Assembly: GCF_907164915.1 (NCBI RefSeq)
Contig: NC_061865.1
Span: forward strand, 57,060,587-57,124,586
Reading direction: 5' to 3'
Length of the DNA: 64,000 bases
Source: Impatiens glandulifera
Lineage: Eukaryota; Streptophyta; Magnoliopsida; Ericales; Balsaminaceae
The translations under genes and the position numbers were made by a program. The notes beneath the pieces were generated by a model. The model saw nothing but the letters and a program-made list of their open reading frames with translations, searched no databases and had not been told where the DNA came from. Shown here in pieces: positions 27,114-37,617 of the stretch; positions within the stretch are counted from its first letter, which is position 1, and each line of letters begins with the position of its first letter.

Positions 27114-28987
27114 TAAGTTATTGCTAAAAAAAAATAGTATTTTTCAATCTTTATAATTTATTTATTCGGGATTTATTCTCTAGATGGCAGCACGATGTTT
27201 TCTTAATAGTTTTGGTGGAATCAAATATAAAATTTTGATATTTTATTTATTATTTAAAAATAATTTATGACTAATTGCTATTTGAAGCTCGAATTTGAGA
27301 TTTTTATTAAACGCGGTAATACGATGCTTTTAATTTTACAATTTTAGTTTTAACCCGTATTCTTACTTTAAGATCTTTTCATAAGGGTGGATGAAAACAT
27401 TGACCTTCAAATATCCAAATCACCTTACAAAATAAAATATATATAAATAAAATGCGAAAATGACAAACATTTGGATAAGTCTTACATTTATTTATTTAAT
27501 CAACTAAATATGGGCCTAAGAAAGTTGGAAGAACCAATTACTTTGAAAGCCCAATCCAACGGACTGGAGTTTTGATGAATAAGCAGCCCATTACGGTATT
27601 AGGGGATTTATTGGGCCTTTTACTCTTTCATCTAATAATATTTTATGAAATATGTCTGAGAAATGGAGGAGAAAAACTCAAAAAAGTTGAATAATCTTAT
27701 GAAATTAAAAAAATGGAATTTTAAATTTTATATATATATAATATATAAATCTCAAAATAAAAATATTTATAAACATAATAAATCCGCGCCCGGCCTAATT
27801 ATAATAAATATAATATTTATAAAATCAAATTATTTAAGTTATTCATGTAATAAAAAAGAATAGAGATAATCAATATGAAATTGGTATATACTATAACACA
27901 ATTATGTTTAAATAATTAAATTAATAAATAATAATGTTGTTAGGACTTTTATGTCAATCTGAATGAATCATACTTTCCACGGATAAGAATAAAATTAATT
28001 AAGCTTTAATATTATATTATAACTGTTATTCAGATTAAAGGAAAATAAAAACATTACAATATATTTATAAAAAAAACATAATATTAGTTCGTACAATTAT
28101 GAATATGCAAATAAAATTATTATTTAATTCAAATAAAGACTTATATAAAAAATATTACCTTATAAATAATTTTAAAACATAAATAACCAATAGATGTGGA
28201 GATTTAACAATTAAATCATTTTTAAAGTGCTCTTGTAAACAAATTTATTTGAGTTTTATAATGACGAGGATAAAAGAGAACATTCGAATTAATATTGAAA
28301 CTCTGACAAAAAAATATTTCACCAAATATTTTAACCGAGAGAGGTAGTAAACAACGTACAAAATTATTGACAAATAATAAATAATCATATATATATTCAA
28401 AACAGTCATACCCGTAAGAGAATTTTTATTTAAAATAACAATTTCAATATTTTTTTATTAAAAATATGAAAAATAACTTTATACCATATTACTTTGCTTC
28501 TTATCTTGTTAAAAAGTAACGAATAGATACTCTATTTTACAATAATAAAAGTATGAACAATAAACGACGACGACCCACTAAAAATTATAATATTATTAAA
28601 ATATTTATTTCTAACCATAAATCAAATCCGACTAAATAAGATATTGAAAAAAATAAAATTCACAAAATATTTAACTGAGTAAAGAAAAGGTAACTAATTC
28701 TAAAAATGTCATACAAATTTTAGAGATATTAATTATGGAGAAGTTAAAAGAGGGAAGAAAACTTATTTCTTTAAAAAAAATAATAATAATAATAATAAAT
28801 AAGTAAAAGTAATTAAGTCCGGTTTAAAGATTTGTGCTTGTTATAATAATTTGATAGGGTAGATTAAATACAGTTATAATATAATGTTAATAAGAATATA
28901 ACTAAATAATAGAACTAATATATTATCTAAATTCTTACCAAGAGATGAGTTACCTCATAACGTGGGAATAAGATCCTCTATTACCAA
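27114..28987. other. AT-rich spacer, no gene seen
   Basis: A patch at about 27505-27640 contains several GGGCC/GGCCT-type motifs often found in plant promoters, but no gene follows it; the 66-codon frame at 27663-27863 is lysine/asparagine-rich and not credible. The rest is AT-rich without structure. Confidence 0.5.
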
Positions 28988-29867
28988 ACTAGCATGAATC
29001 CCGTGCATTTGCACGGATTAGAATATATATAAAATATTATTTATTTATAAATATTTTAGATAAAATTAAGTTTCATTTTAAACTTAATATTAACTTATAT
29101 TTTATCCGTTCGATGCCCACTTAACCCCTCAATTGACCATCATCTTGTGACCTCACACTTTCAAATGCTCGTCAAACCAACCATTAATTCCAATCTCACA
29201 CTCGACAAACTACCCACCACCCGACCTCCATTTCGTGACCTCACACATTCAATTTATCACCACACCAACCTTTAATTTCGACCTCACATTCGACAAACAA
29301 CCCACCACCCGACCTCCATCTCGTGACCTCAAACTTTCAAATGCTCACCAAACCAACCACTAATTCCGACCTCACACTTTCAGATGCTTATTATTTGGTT
29401 AAAAGTTGCGCCACATAATATTATAGTCAAGAATATATCGTTGAAAATATAAATTTGCATGTTTTGGGATTCGAAACTTGGTCTTCCACATGAAATGTGA
29501 ATACTTAAACCGCTAGATTACATATGATTGTTGAAATAATTTTATTATTTTGTGTATGCATATATATTTTGTATTTAATATTTATTAACAATTAGTTAAC
29601 CACCACCCGACCTCTATCTCGTGATCTCACACTTTTAAATGCTCGTCAAACCAACCAATAATTCCGACTTCACACTCAACAAACCACCCACCACCCGACC
29701 TTCATCTTGTGACCTCACACTTTCAAATGCTTGTCAACCCAACCACTAATTCCGACATCACACTCGACAAACCACCCACCACCCAATAATTCCGACTTCA
29801 CACTCGACAAACCACCCACCACCCAATAATTCCAACTTCACACTCGACAAACCATCCACCACCCGAC
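28988..29867 (-). mobile_element. Helitron, 3' part only (880 bp)
   Basis: The minus strand ends with a perfect hairpin CCGTGCA-AA-TGCACGG, 8 nt, then CTAGT, followed by T: the classic Helitron 3' terminus (hairpin plus CTRRT, insertion between A and T). The 880 bp match 31235-32114 without indels and with only a handful of substitutions, so this is a very recent relative of the long Helitron. It stops abruptly after 'cacccgac' at 29867 without a Helitron 5' end. Inside are C-rich minisatellite units (from about 29103) and a degenerate tRNA-like segment (29458-29525). Confidence 0.8.
29458..29525 (-). ncRNA. Degenerate tRNA-like segment in the truncated Helitron
   Basis: Minus strand: an A-box-like part (TAATCTAGCGG) and a B-box-like GTTTCGAATCC at tRNA-like spacing. 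One or two key bases differ from the versions in the ~1-kb modules. Same sequence at 31705-31772. Confidence 0.4.
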
Positions 29868-29909
29868 AGTAATGTAATTAATGTTGAAGAAGAGAGGAGA
29901 AGAATATAT

Positions 29910-30083
29910 ATGGTGCAATTGAGAGAGATGAGTTTCATGGAAACTGCAGCAGCAGCTAACATGAACTTTTCTTCAGGAATAGAAAACAATCATAAGTGTC
30001 AAAGAACCATTTGCAACATCTTAATGGCTTCCGTTATTTTAATCTTCTTTCTTCCTTGGTTCTTACATATGGATATAATGTGA
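29910..30083 (+). CDS. Possible small membrane protein (57 codons), unconfirmed
   Basis: An open frame of 57 codons begins at ATG 29910, with further in-frame ATGs at 29928 and 29937. The N-terminal half is polar with an alanine run; the C-terminal half (about residues 34-54) is a single hydrophobic stretch, 'ICNILMASVILIFFLPWFL', that could span a membrane. The sequence here is less AT-rich than its surroundings and sits immediately beyond the truncated Helitron edge. I recognise no family. It could be a gene remnant carried or cut by the Helitron, or a chance frame. Confidence 0.2.
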   Translation: MVQLREMSFMETAAAANMNFSSGIENNHKCQRTICNILMASVILIFFLPWFLHMDIM

Positions 30084-30892
30084 TTCTATTCAAACTACTG
30101 TTATAATTCTTATACATATACTAGACATCATATGTCTGAATTAGTTTAATTATATGTTGTGGACTTCATATTTAGGTCACTATTACTTGATTGTATATGT
30201 GAATTCAACTTGGGGGCTGAAGAGAAGAAGACCATGTTCTTGCTACTTGATATTACTATTTTTCTCAGAAATATTGTATTCATCGAATGACCCTCTTTTA
30301 GGGTTTGTCTATCTATTTATACATTGTTGATAAAAACGAAATTGGGAAATCTAGTTTTAGTTTGATTCTGCTTATAGCTAAGATTGTTTATGTTTGCAAT
30401 TTTTGTTTTTAAACACATTTTGTATTTAAATGTAATTTTATTTTTTCCTTCCTCATTTATCATTTAATCTTATTATATAATTTTTTTTTTCTTTCTTATC
30501 ACATTTTTTTTTATTACTAGTACAAGAGAGAATTTACTTTAGGGATAAGTGCATTCGAGCCCACAAAAAAAATATAATAAAATAAAAACTTATGCTAAAA
30601 TATAAAATAAACTCATAATTTTCTAATTTTTAAATTTAATTAATTACTTTAATTTTAATTCTCAAAAAAAAAAAAAAACTAACATTCATCCACCGATTTC
30701 ATTCATAATTTTTTTTTAAAAAAAATCATGCCACCAGGCAAGAAGTTGCTTACCACAATACCAATAATAAGACGATCAATTAAGAATTAAGAAGTGAACA
30801 AAAACTCGAAGAACCAGGCTTGCTTAGCAACCAAAGCTAACTGTACTAATGCCAAGGAGTTGATCTAAGATTGCACAAAACAAACTAGTAAG
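30084..30892. other. Spacer; 3' UTR-like sequence of the exon remnant at its right end
   Basis: Mostly AT-rich with no frame. The part from about 30735 to 30892 is less AT-rich and would be the 3' untranslated region of the minus-strand exon at 30893-30987. Confidence 0.4.
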
Positions 30893-30987
30893 CTATGTCC
30901 CAAGGTTGATAATCTCCTCCAACTGTTCTGTGGAAAGGGAAGTCCCGAATAAATCCTTCCACATATCCTTAATCTGGTGCTTGTCCT
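30893..30987 (-). pseudogene. Last exon of an unidentified gene, interrupted by a Helitron
   Basis: On the minus strand a splice-acceptor-like sequence ending TTTCAG is followed by a 30-codon frame that ends in TAG at 30895-30893. It includes 'KHQIKDMWKDLFGTSL' and 'STEQLEEIINLGT'. Base composition, balanced codons and a following 3' UTR-like stretch all look like genuine gene sequence rather than AT noise. Upstream, in gene direction, the sequence reaches the 3' end of the long Helitron at 31235, so any earlier exons are separated by at least 5 kb or lost. I do not recognise the protein. Whether it is a captured fragment or the tail of a disrupted host gene cannot be told from this window. 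Confidence 0.5.
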
Positions 30988-31844
30988 CTGAAACTTCAAT
31001 TATTGGATTCAAAATAATAAACAAGTATAAGTTGAATCAAATTAATCCTTAAAACTTCAAATCTTACTATAAACCAAATATTTAAAATTTGATTCTTAAA
31101 AACTCACTAAATTAAAGAGGTCTAATAAAAACCCTTGAATTAAAAGGGTAATAATGACAAGTCATACTAATAATTTGGATGATCTTCATATTATTTAGAC
31201 TCAAATTCTTTAAATAATTTGCACTATTTAAAAAACTAGCATGAATCCCGTGCATTTGCACGGATTAGAATATATATAAAATATTATTTATTTATAAATA
31301 TTTTAGATAAAATTAAGTTTCATTTTAAACTTAATATTAACTTATATTTTATCCGTTCGATGCCCACTTAACCCCTCAATTGACCATCATCTTGTGACCT
31401 CACACTTTCAAATGCTCGTCAAACCAACCATTAATTCCAATCTCACACTCGACAAACTACCCACCACCCGACCTCCATTTCGTGACCTCACACATTCAAT
31501 TTATCACCACACCAACCTTTAATTCCGACCTCACATTCGACAAACAACCCACCACCCGACCTCCATCTCGTGACCTCAAACTTTCAAATGCTCACCAAAC
31601 CAACCACTAATTCCGACCCCACACTTCCAGATGCTTATTATTTGGTTAAAAGTTGCGCCACATAATATTATAGTCAAGAATATATCGTTGAAAATATAAA
31701 TTTGCATGTTTTGGGATTCGAAACTTGGTCTTCCACATGAAATGTGAATACTTAAACCGCTAGATTACATATGATTGTTGAAATAATTTTATTATTTTGT
31801 GTATGCATATATATTTTGTATTTAATATTTATTAACAATTAGTT

Positions 31845-32760
31845 AACCACCACCCGACCTCTATCTCGTGATCTCACACTTTTAAATGCTCGTCAAACCA
31901 ACCAATAATTCCGACTTCACACTCAACAAACCACCCACCACCCGACCTTCATCTTGTGACCTCACACTTTCAAATGCTTGTCAACCCAACCACTAATTCC
32001 GACATCACACTCGACAAACCACCCACCACCCAATAATTCCGACTTCACACTCGACAAACCACCCACCACCCAATAATTCCAACTTCACATTCGACAAACC
32101 ATCCACCACCCGACCTTCATCTTGTGACCTCACACTTTCAAATGCTTGCCAACCCAACCACTAATTCCGACATCACACTCGACAAACCACCCATCACCTA
32201 ATAATTCTGACCTCACACTCGACAAACCACCCACCACCCGACCTTCATCTTGTGACCTCACACTTTCAAATGCTCGCCAACCCAACCACTAATTCCGACA
32301 TCACACTCGACAAACCACCCACCACCCGACCTTCATCTTGTGACCTCACACTTTCAAATGCTCGACAATCCAACCACTAATTCCGACATCACACTCGACA
32401 AACCACCCACCACCTGACTTCTATCTCGTGACCTCACACTTTCAAATTCTCTTCAAACCAACCATTAATTCCAACCTCACACTCGACAAACCACTCACCA
32501 CCCGACCTCTATCTCGTGACCTTACACTTTCAAATGCTTGCCAAACCAACCACTAATTCCGATCTCACACTCGACAAACCACCCACCACCCAACCCACCC
32601 ACCACCCGACCTCCATTTTATGACCTCACAATTTCAAATGCTCGTCATACCAATCACTATTTCCAATATCATACTCGACAAATCACCGACCACCCAACCT
32701 TCATCTCGTGACCTCATACATTTAAATGCTCGACAATCCAACCACTAATTCCAACATCAC
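31845..32760. repeat. C-rich minisatellite, 88-bp units with 40-bp variants
   Basis: The core unit of 88 bp contains 'cgacaaaccacccaccaccc', then a 'tgacctcacactttcaaatg' segment and 'aaccactaattccga'. Unit starts at 32220, 32308 and 32396 give the 88-bp period. Shorter 40-bp forms lacking the middle occur near 31995-32095. The plus strand is pyrimidine/C-rich and carries many CCC runs, in contrast to the very AT-rich host. Confidence 0.85.
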
Positions 32761-32794
32761 ACTTTCATATGCCTATAATTTGTTTAAAATTTTG

Positions 32795-32862
32795 CATGTT
32801 CTGGGATTCGAACCCTGATCTTCCGCATGAAATATGAACATTTAAACCGCTAGACCACTTAT
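32795..32862 (-). ncRNA. tRNA-like Pol III promoter segment, module 1
   Basis: Minus strand: A box TGGTCTAGCGG (32857-32847) and a perfect B box GGTTCGAATCC (32814-32804), 43 nt apart start to start, the spacing of a real tRNA gene. GGG-TTCGAAT-CCC can form part of a T arm. No complete cloverleaf with a good acceptor stem is apparent, so it is a tRNA-derived (SINE-like or pseudo-tRNA) sequence rather than a functional tRNA gene. It lies in the same direction as the Helitron. Confidence 0.6.
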
Positions 32863-33813
32863 GATTGTTGAAATAATTTTATTATTTTGTGTATGCATAT
32901 ATATTTTGTATTTAATATTTATTACTAATTAGTTAATTTTTATATTAACATAAAAAATATTTATATTATTATATATATGATGAGTGAAAAAATGTATGAT
33001 AAAAGATAAAATGTATTTATATAAAATTAATGATGAAAACTAATATAATATATATATATATAAGGTAACCAATAAATATAAAATTATGAATGTAGGTGCA
33101 TTTATAAAAATATAAAAAAAATTGTTTATATTTATATATAAATAAAATAAATATAAAAATTATGAAGTTAGATTCATTTATAACCAATTTTTTTGTTTAT
33201 ATCTTGAATTAATATTAATATAGATAATGTTTTAGATAATATTTTATAATGAAATATATATATTATATATAATATATATAATAATGGAAAACTAAAATTT
33301 AATTAAGAAATGAAGAGAAAGAGAGAGGAGTGAGAAAATATTTAATGATATGAATTATGAGGAGTGATGGAGTAAGAGAATTTGGTGAGGGAATTTGGTG
33401 AGGGAATGACGTGTCATCACCTTCATTGGTTTGAAAAATGTAAAAGTAGGAGGTTCTATCTCGTGACCTCACACTTTCAAATTCTCTTCAAACCAACCAT
33501 TAATTCCAACCTCACACTCGACAAACCACTCACCACCCGACCTCTATCTCGTGACCTTACACTTTCAAATGCTTGCCAAACCAACCACTAATTCCGATCT
33601 CACACTCGACAAACCACCCACTACCCAACCTCCATTTCATGACCTCACAATTTCAAATGCTCGTCATACCAATCACTATTTCCAATATCATACTCGACAA
33701 ATCACCGACCACCCAACCTTCATCTCGTGACCTCATACATTTAAATGCTCGACAATCCAACCACTAATTCCAACATCACACTTTCATATGCCTATAATTT
33801 GTTTAAAATTTTG

Positions 33814-33881
33814 CATGTTCTGGGATTCGAACCCTGATCTTCCGCATGAAATATGAACATTTAAACCGCTAGACCACTTAT
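33814..33881 (-). ncRNA. tRNA-like Pol III promoter segment, module 2
   Basis: Copy of the module 1 segment; both boxes are retained (B box GGTTCGAATCC at 33833-33823). Confidence 0.6.
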
Positions 33882-34846
33882 GATTGTTGAAATAATTTTA
33901 TTATTTTGTGTATGCATATATATTTTGTATTTAATATTTATTACTAATTAGTTAATTTTTATATTAACATAAAAATTATTTATATTATTATATATATGAT
34001 GAGTGAAAAAATGTATGATAAAAGATAAAATGTATTTATATAAAATTAATGATGAAAACTAATATAATATATATATATAAGGTAACCAATAAATATAAAA
34101 TTATGAATGTAGGTGCATTTATAAAAATATAAAAAAAATTGTTTATATTTATATATAAATAAAATAAATATAAAAATTATGAAGTTAGATTCATTTATAA
34201 CCAATTTTTTTGTTTATATCTTGAATTAATATTAATATAGATAATATTTTAGATAATATTTTATAATGAAATATATATATTATATATAATATATATAATA
34301 ATGGAAAACTAAAATTTAATTAAGAAATGAAGAGAAAGAGAGAGGAGTGAGAAAATATTTAATGATATGAATTATGAGGAGTGATGGAGTAAGAGAATTT
34401 GGTGAGGGAATTTGGTGAGGGAATGACGTGTCATCACCTTCATTGGTTTGAAAAATGTAAAAGTAGGAGGTTCTATCTCGTGACCTCACACTTTCAAATT
34501 CTCTTCAAACCAACCATTAATTCCAACCTCACACTCGACAAACCACTCACCACCCGACCTCTATCTCGTGACCTTACACTTTCAAATGCTTGCCAAACCA
34601 ACCACTAATTCCGATCTCACACTCGACAAACCACCCACCACCCAACCCACCCACCACCCGACCTCCATTTCATGACCTCACAATTTCAAATGCTCGTCAT
34701 ACCAATCACTATTTCCAATATCATACTCGACAAATCACCGACCACCCAACCTTCATCTCGTGACCTCATACATTTAAATGCTCGACAATCCAACCACTAA
34801 TTCCAACATCACACTTTCATATGCCTATAATTTGTTTAAAATTTTG

Positions 34847-34914
34847 CATGTTCTGGGATTCGAACCCTGATCTTCCGCATGAAATATGAACATTTAAACC
34901 GCTAGACCACTTAT
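34847..34914 (-). ncRNA. tRNA-like Pol III promoter segment, module 3
   Basis: Third copy; both boxes intact (B box at 34866-34856). Retention of both boxes in all three modules probably reflects recent amplification. Confidence 0.6.
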
Positions 34915-35426
34915 GATTGTTGAAATAATTTTATTATTTTGTGTATGCATATATATTTTGTATTTAATATTTATTACTAATTAGTTAATTTTTATATTAA
35001 CATAAAAATTATTTATATTATTATATATATGATGAGTGAAAAAATGTATGATAAAAGATAAAATGTATTTATATAAAATTAATGATGAAAACTAATATAA
35101 TATATATATATAAGGTAACCAATAAATATAAAATTATGAATGTAGGTGCATTTATAAAAATATAAAAAAAATTGTTTATATTTATATATAAATAAAATAA
35201 ATATAAAAATTATGAAGTTAGATTCATTTATAACCAATTTTTTTTGTTTATATCTTGAATTAATATTAATATAGATAATGTTTTAGATAATATTTTATAA
35301 TGAAATATATATATTATATATAATATATATAATAATGGAAAACTAAAATTTAATTAAGAAATGAAGAGAAAGAGAGAGGAGTGAGAAAATATTTAATGAT
35401 ATGAATTATGAGGAGTGATAGAGTAA

Positions 35427-35568
35427 GGGAATTTGGTGAGGGAATGACGTGTCATCACCTTCATTGGTTTGGAAAATGTAAAAGTAGGAGGAAAGAGAGA
35501 AAAAAGAGAAATTATTTGATTTTTTCAGCGAATAAGATTATGCCACGTCATTCCCTCACCAAATTTCC
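35427..35568. repeat. Inverted repeat near the Helitron 5' end
   Basis: 25-bp arms at 35427-35451 and 35544-35568 match inversely at 24 of 25 positions (core TTGGTGAGGGAATGACGTG), with 92 nt between. The left arm is the end of the third ~1-kb module, so the right arm is an inverted fragment of the module end. Confidence 0.8.
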
Positions 35569-36361
35569 TCATCAAATTCCCTCACCTAATCATTTCTCAT
35601 GAATTATATATGGATTAATGTGGTGCTTTATATTTATATATATATATATAAATAAATATGTTATATAATATTATATATTTTAATATAACATTATTGATAA
35701 AAAAAAATATTTTATAATATTAGTGAAAAAATATAAATATTTATATGGTAAGAGAGAGTAAAAAATACTTAATAATTAAATTAAGGGAGAAAATATATAT
35801 ATATATATATATTTAAAAAAACTTATATATATATATATTAGGAGAGAGAAAATAATTAAGATAAATAATTATTAGCAAAGAGAAATTATAAAATAAAGAG
35901 AAGGAGAGAGGAGAGATAAAATATTTGATAATGTGATTATATATCTAATGACGATTGATTAATGTGGTGCATGTTGATTTTAAACATTATTATTATTATA
36001 TATATATATATATTTATATTGTTATTATTAAATATAAAAATAAATATGTTATGTAATATTATATATTTTAATATAAAATTATTGATAAAAAAATATTTTA
36101 TATTATTAATGCGAAAAAAATATAAATATTTATATGGTAAGAGAGAGTAAAAAATACTAAATAATTAAATTAAGGGAAAGAAATATATATATATTAGGAA
36201 AGAAATTTATATATATTTATATATATAATTATTTGGAGAGAGAAAATAATTAAGATAAATAATTATTAGGAAAGAGAAATTACCTTATTTGTTAATGATT
36301 GTGGAGAGAGCGTGTATTACACCTCCAACATTTTAAATTAAGCGTTATTAGATATATATAG

Positions 36362-36431
36362 ATAAGCATGCTACCTCTATTGTCTCTCACAATTGCCCCT
36401 CTCTTTGTGAGAGGCAACAGAACATGCTTAT
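36362..36431. repeat. Imperfect 70-nt hairpin at the Helitron edge
   Basis: ATAAGCATG (36362-36370) pairs with CATGCTTAT (36423-36431), and CTCTCACAA (36384-36392) with TTGTGAGAG (36405-36413); the bases between pair only partly. The left outer base belongs to the Helitron end. Shape and size recall a small-RNA precursor, but it does not match a conserved plant microRNA that I know. Confidence 0.45.
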
Positions 36432-37249
36432 TTGGTAGCAGAGAATCTCAAATGCATAATATGATGAATTTTAGGATGTATTACTAAAATCTGACGTGGA
36501 GGAAAAAAAAATTATACTAAAATAAAAAGTAAAAATGACCCTGTTTAGAACCTTTTAACCGATGTAGACTGAAAATAAAGTTAAAAATAATAAAAAATAA
36601 ATATGTCCCTAACATGATCATATCGAGGACAAATTTTTTTGAACATGGTCATTTTTTTTTAATTTTCTTCTCTTTTACATATGTGACAAATCAAGTCGGA
36701 TTCGTAGTTTTACTTTTGTTATAACTTAATTTGTTGCCCAAATATTTTTCTTTAATTAATAATTATGTTTTTTCAGTAAAGATAAACTACTTTGTGTACA
36801 TGTTTGAATACCTAAACATAAATTAGGGAAAATGCACTTAAATCAAGCCAATAAAGAATCAAATCGATTCCAAACAACTAAAAAAATAAATTAATACTTA
36901 TCGATATTCCACTTTGGTGTTCTTTTATTCCTTTATTTTATTTTTAACTATTTATTTAAAAATACTTATTTAGTAAAAGAAATTTGTTGAAAAAATGGCT
37001 CATTTTCTAATGACTGTAAATCAAATTTGACAGTTCAAGTAAACCTATTTATATATTGTATTTCTACGCTTGAGTTTGAGGATTTATATGTAAACATGTT
37101 TGAATTAAAAAAAAAAAACAATAATAAAACAAAGATATATTTAATCACAATATAAATCAAGAATCTCTCGTCTCTTTCAAGAATCTCCATTTGTTTGATT
37201 GTTCATCAACTCCTATGTGTAAACCTTGTATATAAATAGTATATTGTGT
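36432..37249. other. Spacer before the copia element
   Basis: AT-rich, no gene. A TATA-like run (tatataaatag, near 37230) lies just before the copia LTR, without an associated gene. Confidence 0.5.
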
Positions 37250-37392
37250 TATTAGCATTTTAGATCTTTACTTTTATATATTTTATTATGTAGTCTCTTT
37301 GTTGGCTTATATATAAGACTTTTATTGTTTTTTATTTCTATATTATTCATCAATAATAAAAACTTAGTTTCTCTTTTCTCTATTCTCTAACA
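37250..37392 (+). repeat. 5' LTR of the copia element
   Basis: Starts TATTAG (expected TGTTAG, one change) and ends CTAACA directly before the primer-binding site. It contains a TATATATAAG promoter-like motif near 37308. Confidence 0.9.
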
Positions 37393-37405
37393 TGGTATTA
37401 GAGCC
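37393..37405 (+). promoter_or_regulatory. Primer-binding site of the copia element
   Basis: TGGTATTAGAGCC, one base different from the common copia site complementary to the 3' end of initiator methionine tRNA, immediately after the LTR. Confidence 0.9.
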
Positions 37406-37617
37406 ACCATTTATTTATAAGGCTTGATTTGTTGGGATCGAGGGTTTTGCAAGGATTCTTATGCTTCTACACCAAAAGATTAATCTGTTACGGTATGTCT
37501 CTTATTTTGCTTCCGCACTGATTGATTGCAGCTCCTAGGGTTTGTTTGTTGGCTTGTGAATTGGGGATTTTGTTTGTTTGATTCCTTTGTCGCTTAGATC
37601 TCGTTTGCTTGTTCGTT

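Larger units (their letters stand above)
32421..35490. repeat. Three tandem ~1.02-kb modules inside the Helitron
   Basis: Modules start at 32421, 33456 and 34473 with 'ctatctcgtgacctcacac'. Lengths are 1035, 1017 and about 1018 bp. Each has about 0.37 kb of C-rich minisatellite, a minus-strand tRNA-like segment, about 0.55 kb of AT-rich DNA and a closing 'atttggtgagggaatgacgt' block. Modules 1 and 3 share an 18-bp C-rich expansion that module 2 lacks. The modules are nearly identical over hundreds of bases, implying recent amplification. Confidence 0.9.
31235..36362 (-). mobile_element. Non-autonomous Helitron (5.1 kb) built of tandem modules
   Basis: On the minus strand the element begins TCTATATATATC (36362 downward), preceded by host A, and ends hairpin CCGTGCA-AA-TGCACGG (31263-31248), 8 nt, CTAGT (31239-31235), followed by host T. 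These are the hallmarks of Helitrons, rolling-circle transposons that insert between A and T without target duplication. There is no Rep/helicase coding sequence, so it depends on an autonomous relative. Inside, in plus coordinates: C-rich minisatellite blocks (31350-31660, 31845-32760), three ~1.02-kb tandem modules (32421-35490), an inverted repeat (35427-35568) and two diverged ~0.35-kb direct repeats (35600-36180). The open frames of 60-70 codons in the modules are repeat artefacts. Confidence 0.8.

Noticed and set aside
33382..34608. Repeated 69-codon frames starting MVREFGEG as a protein family
   Set aside because: They recur only because the ~1-kb Helitron module is duplicated; most of the frame is translated minisatellite.
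29100..34840. CRISPR-like or satellite array
   Set aside because: Repeats are contiguous and variable without unique spacers, and the sequence is a eukaryotic transposon.
32795..34914. Functional tRNA genes
   Set aside because: The internal promoter boxes are good, but no full cloverleaf with a paired acceptor stem is apparent and the copies are embedded in a transposon.
36363..36440. Conserved microRNA such as miR156
   Set aside because: The hairpin arms do not match the mature sequences of conserved plant microRNAs that I know.
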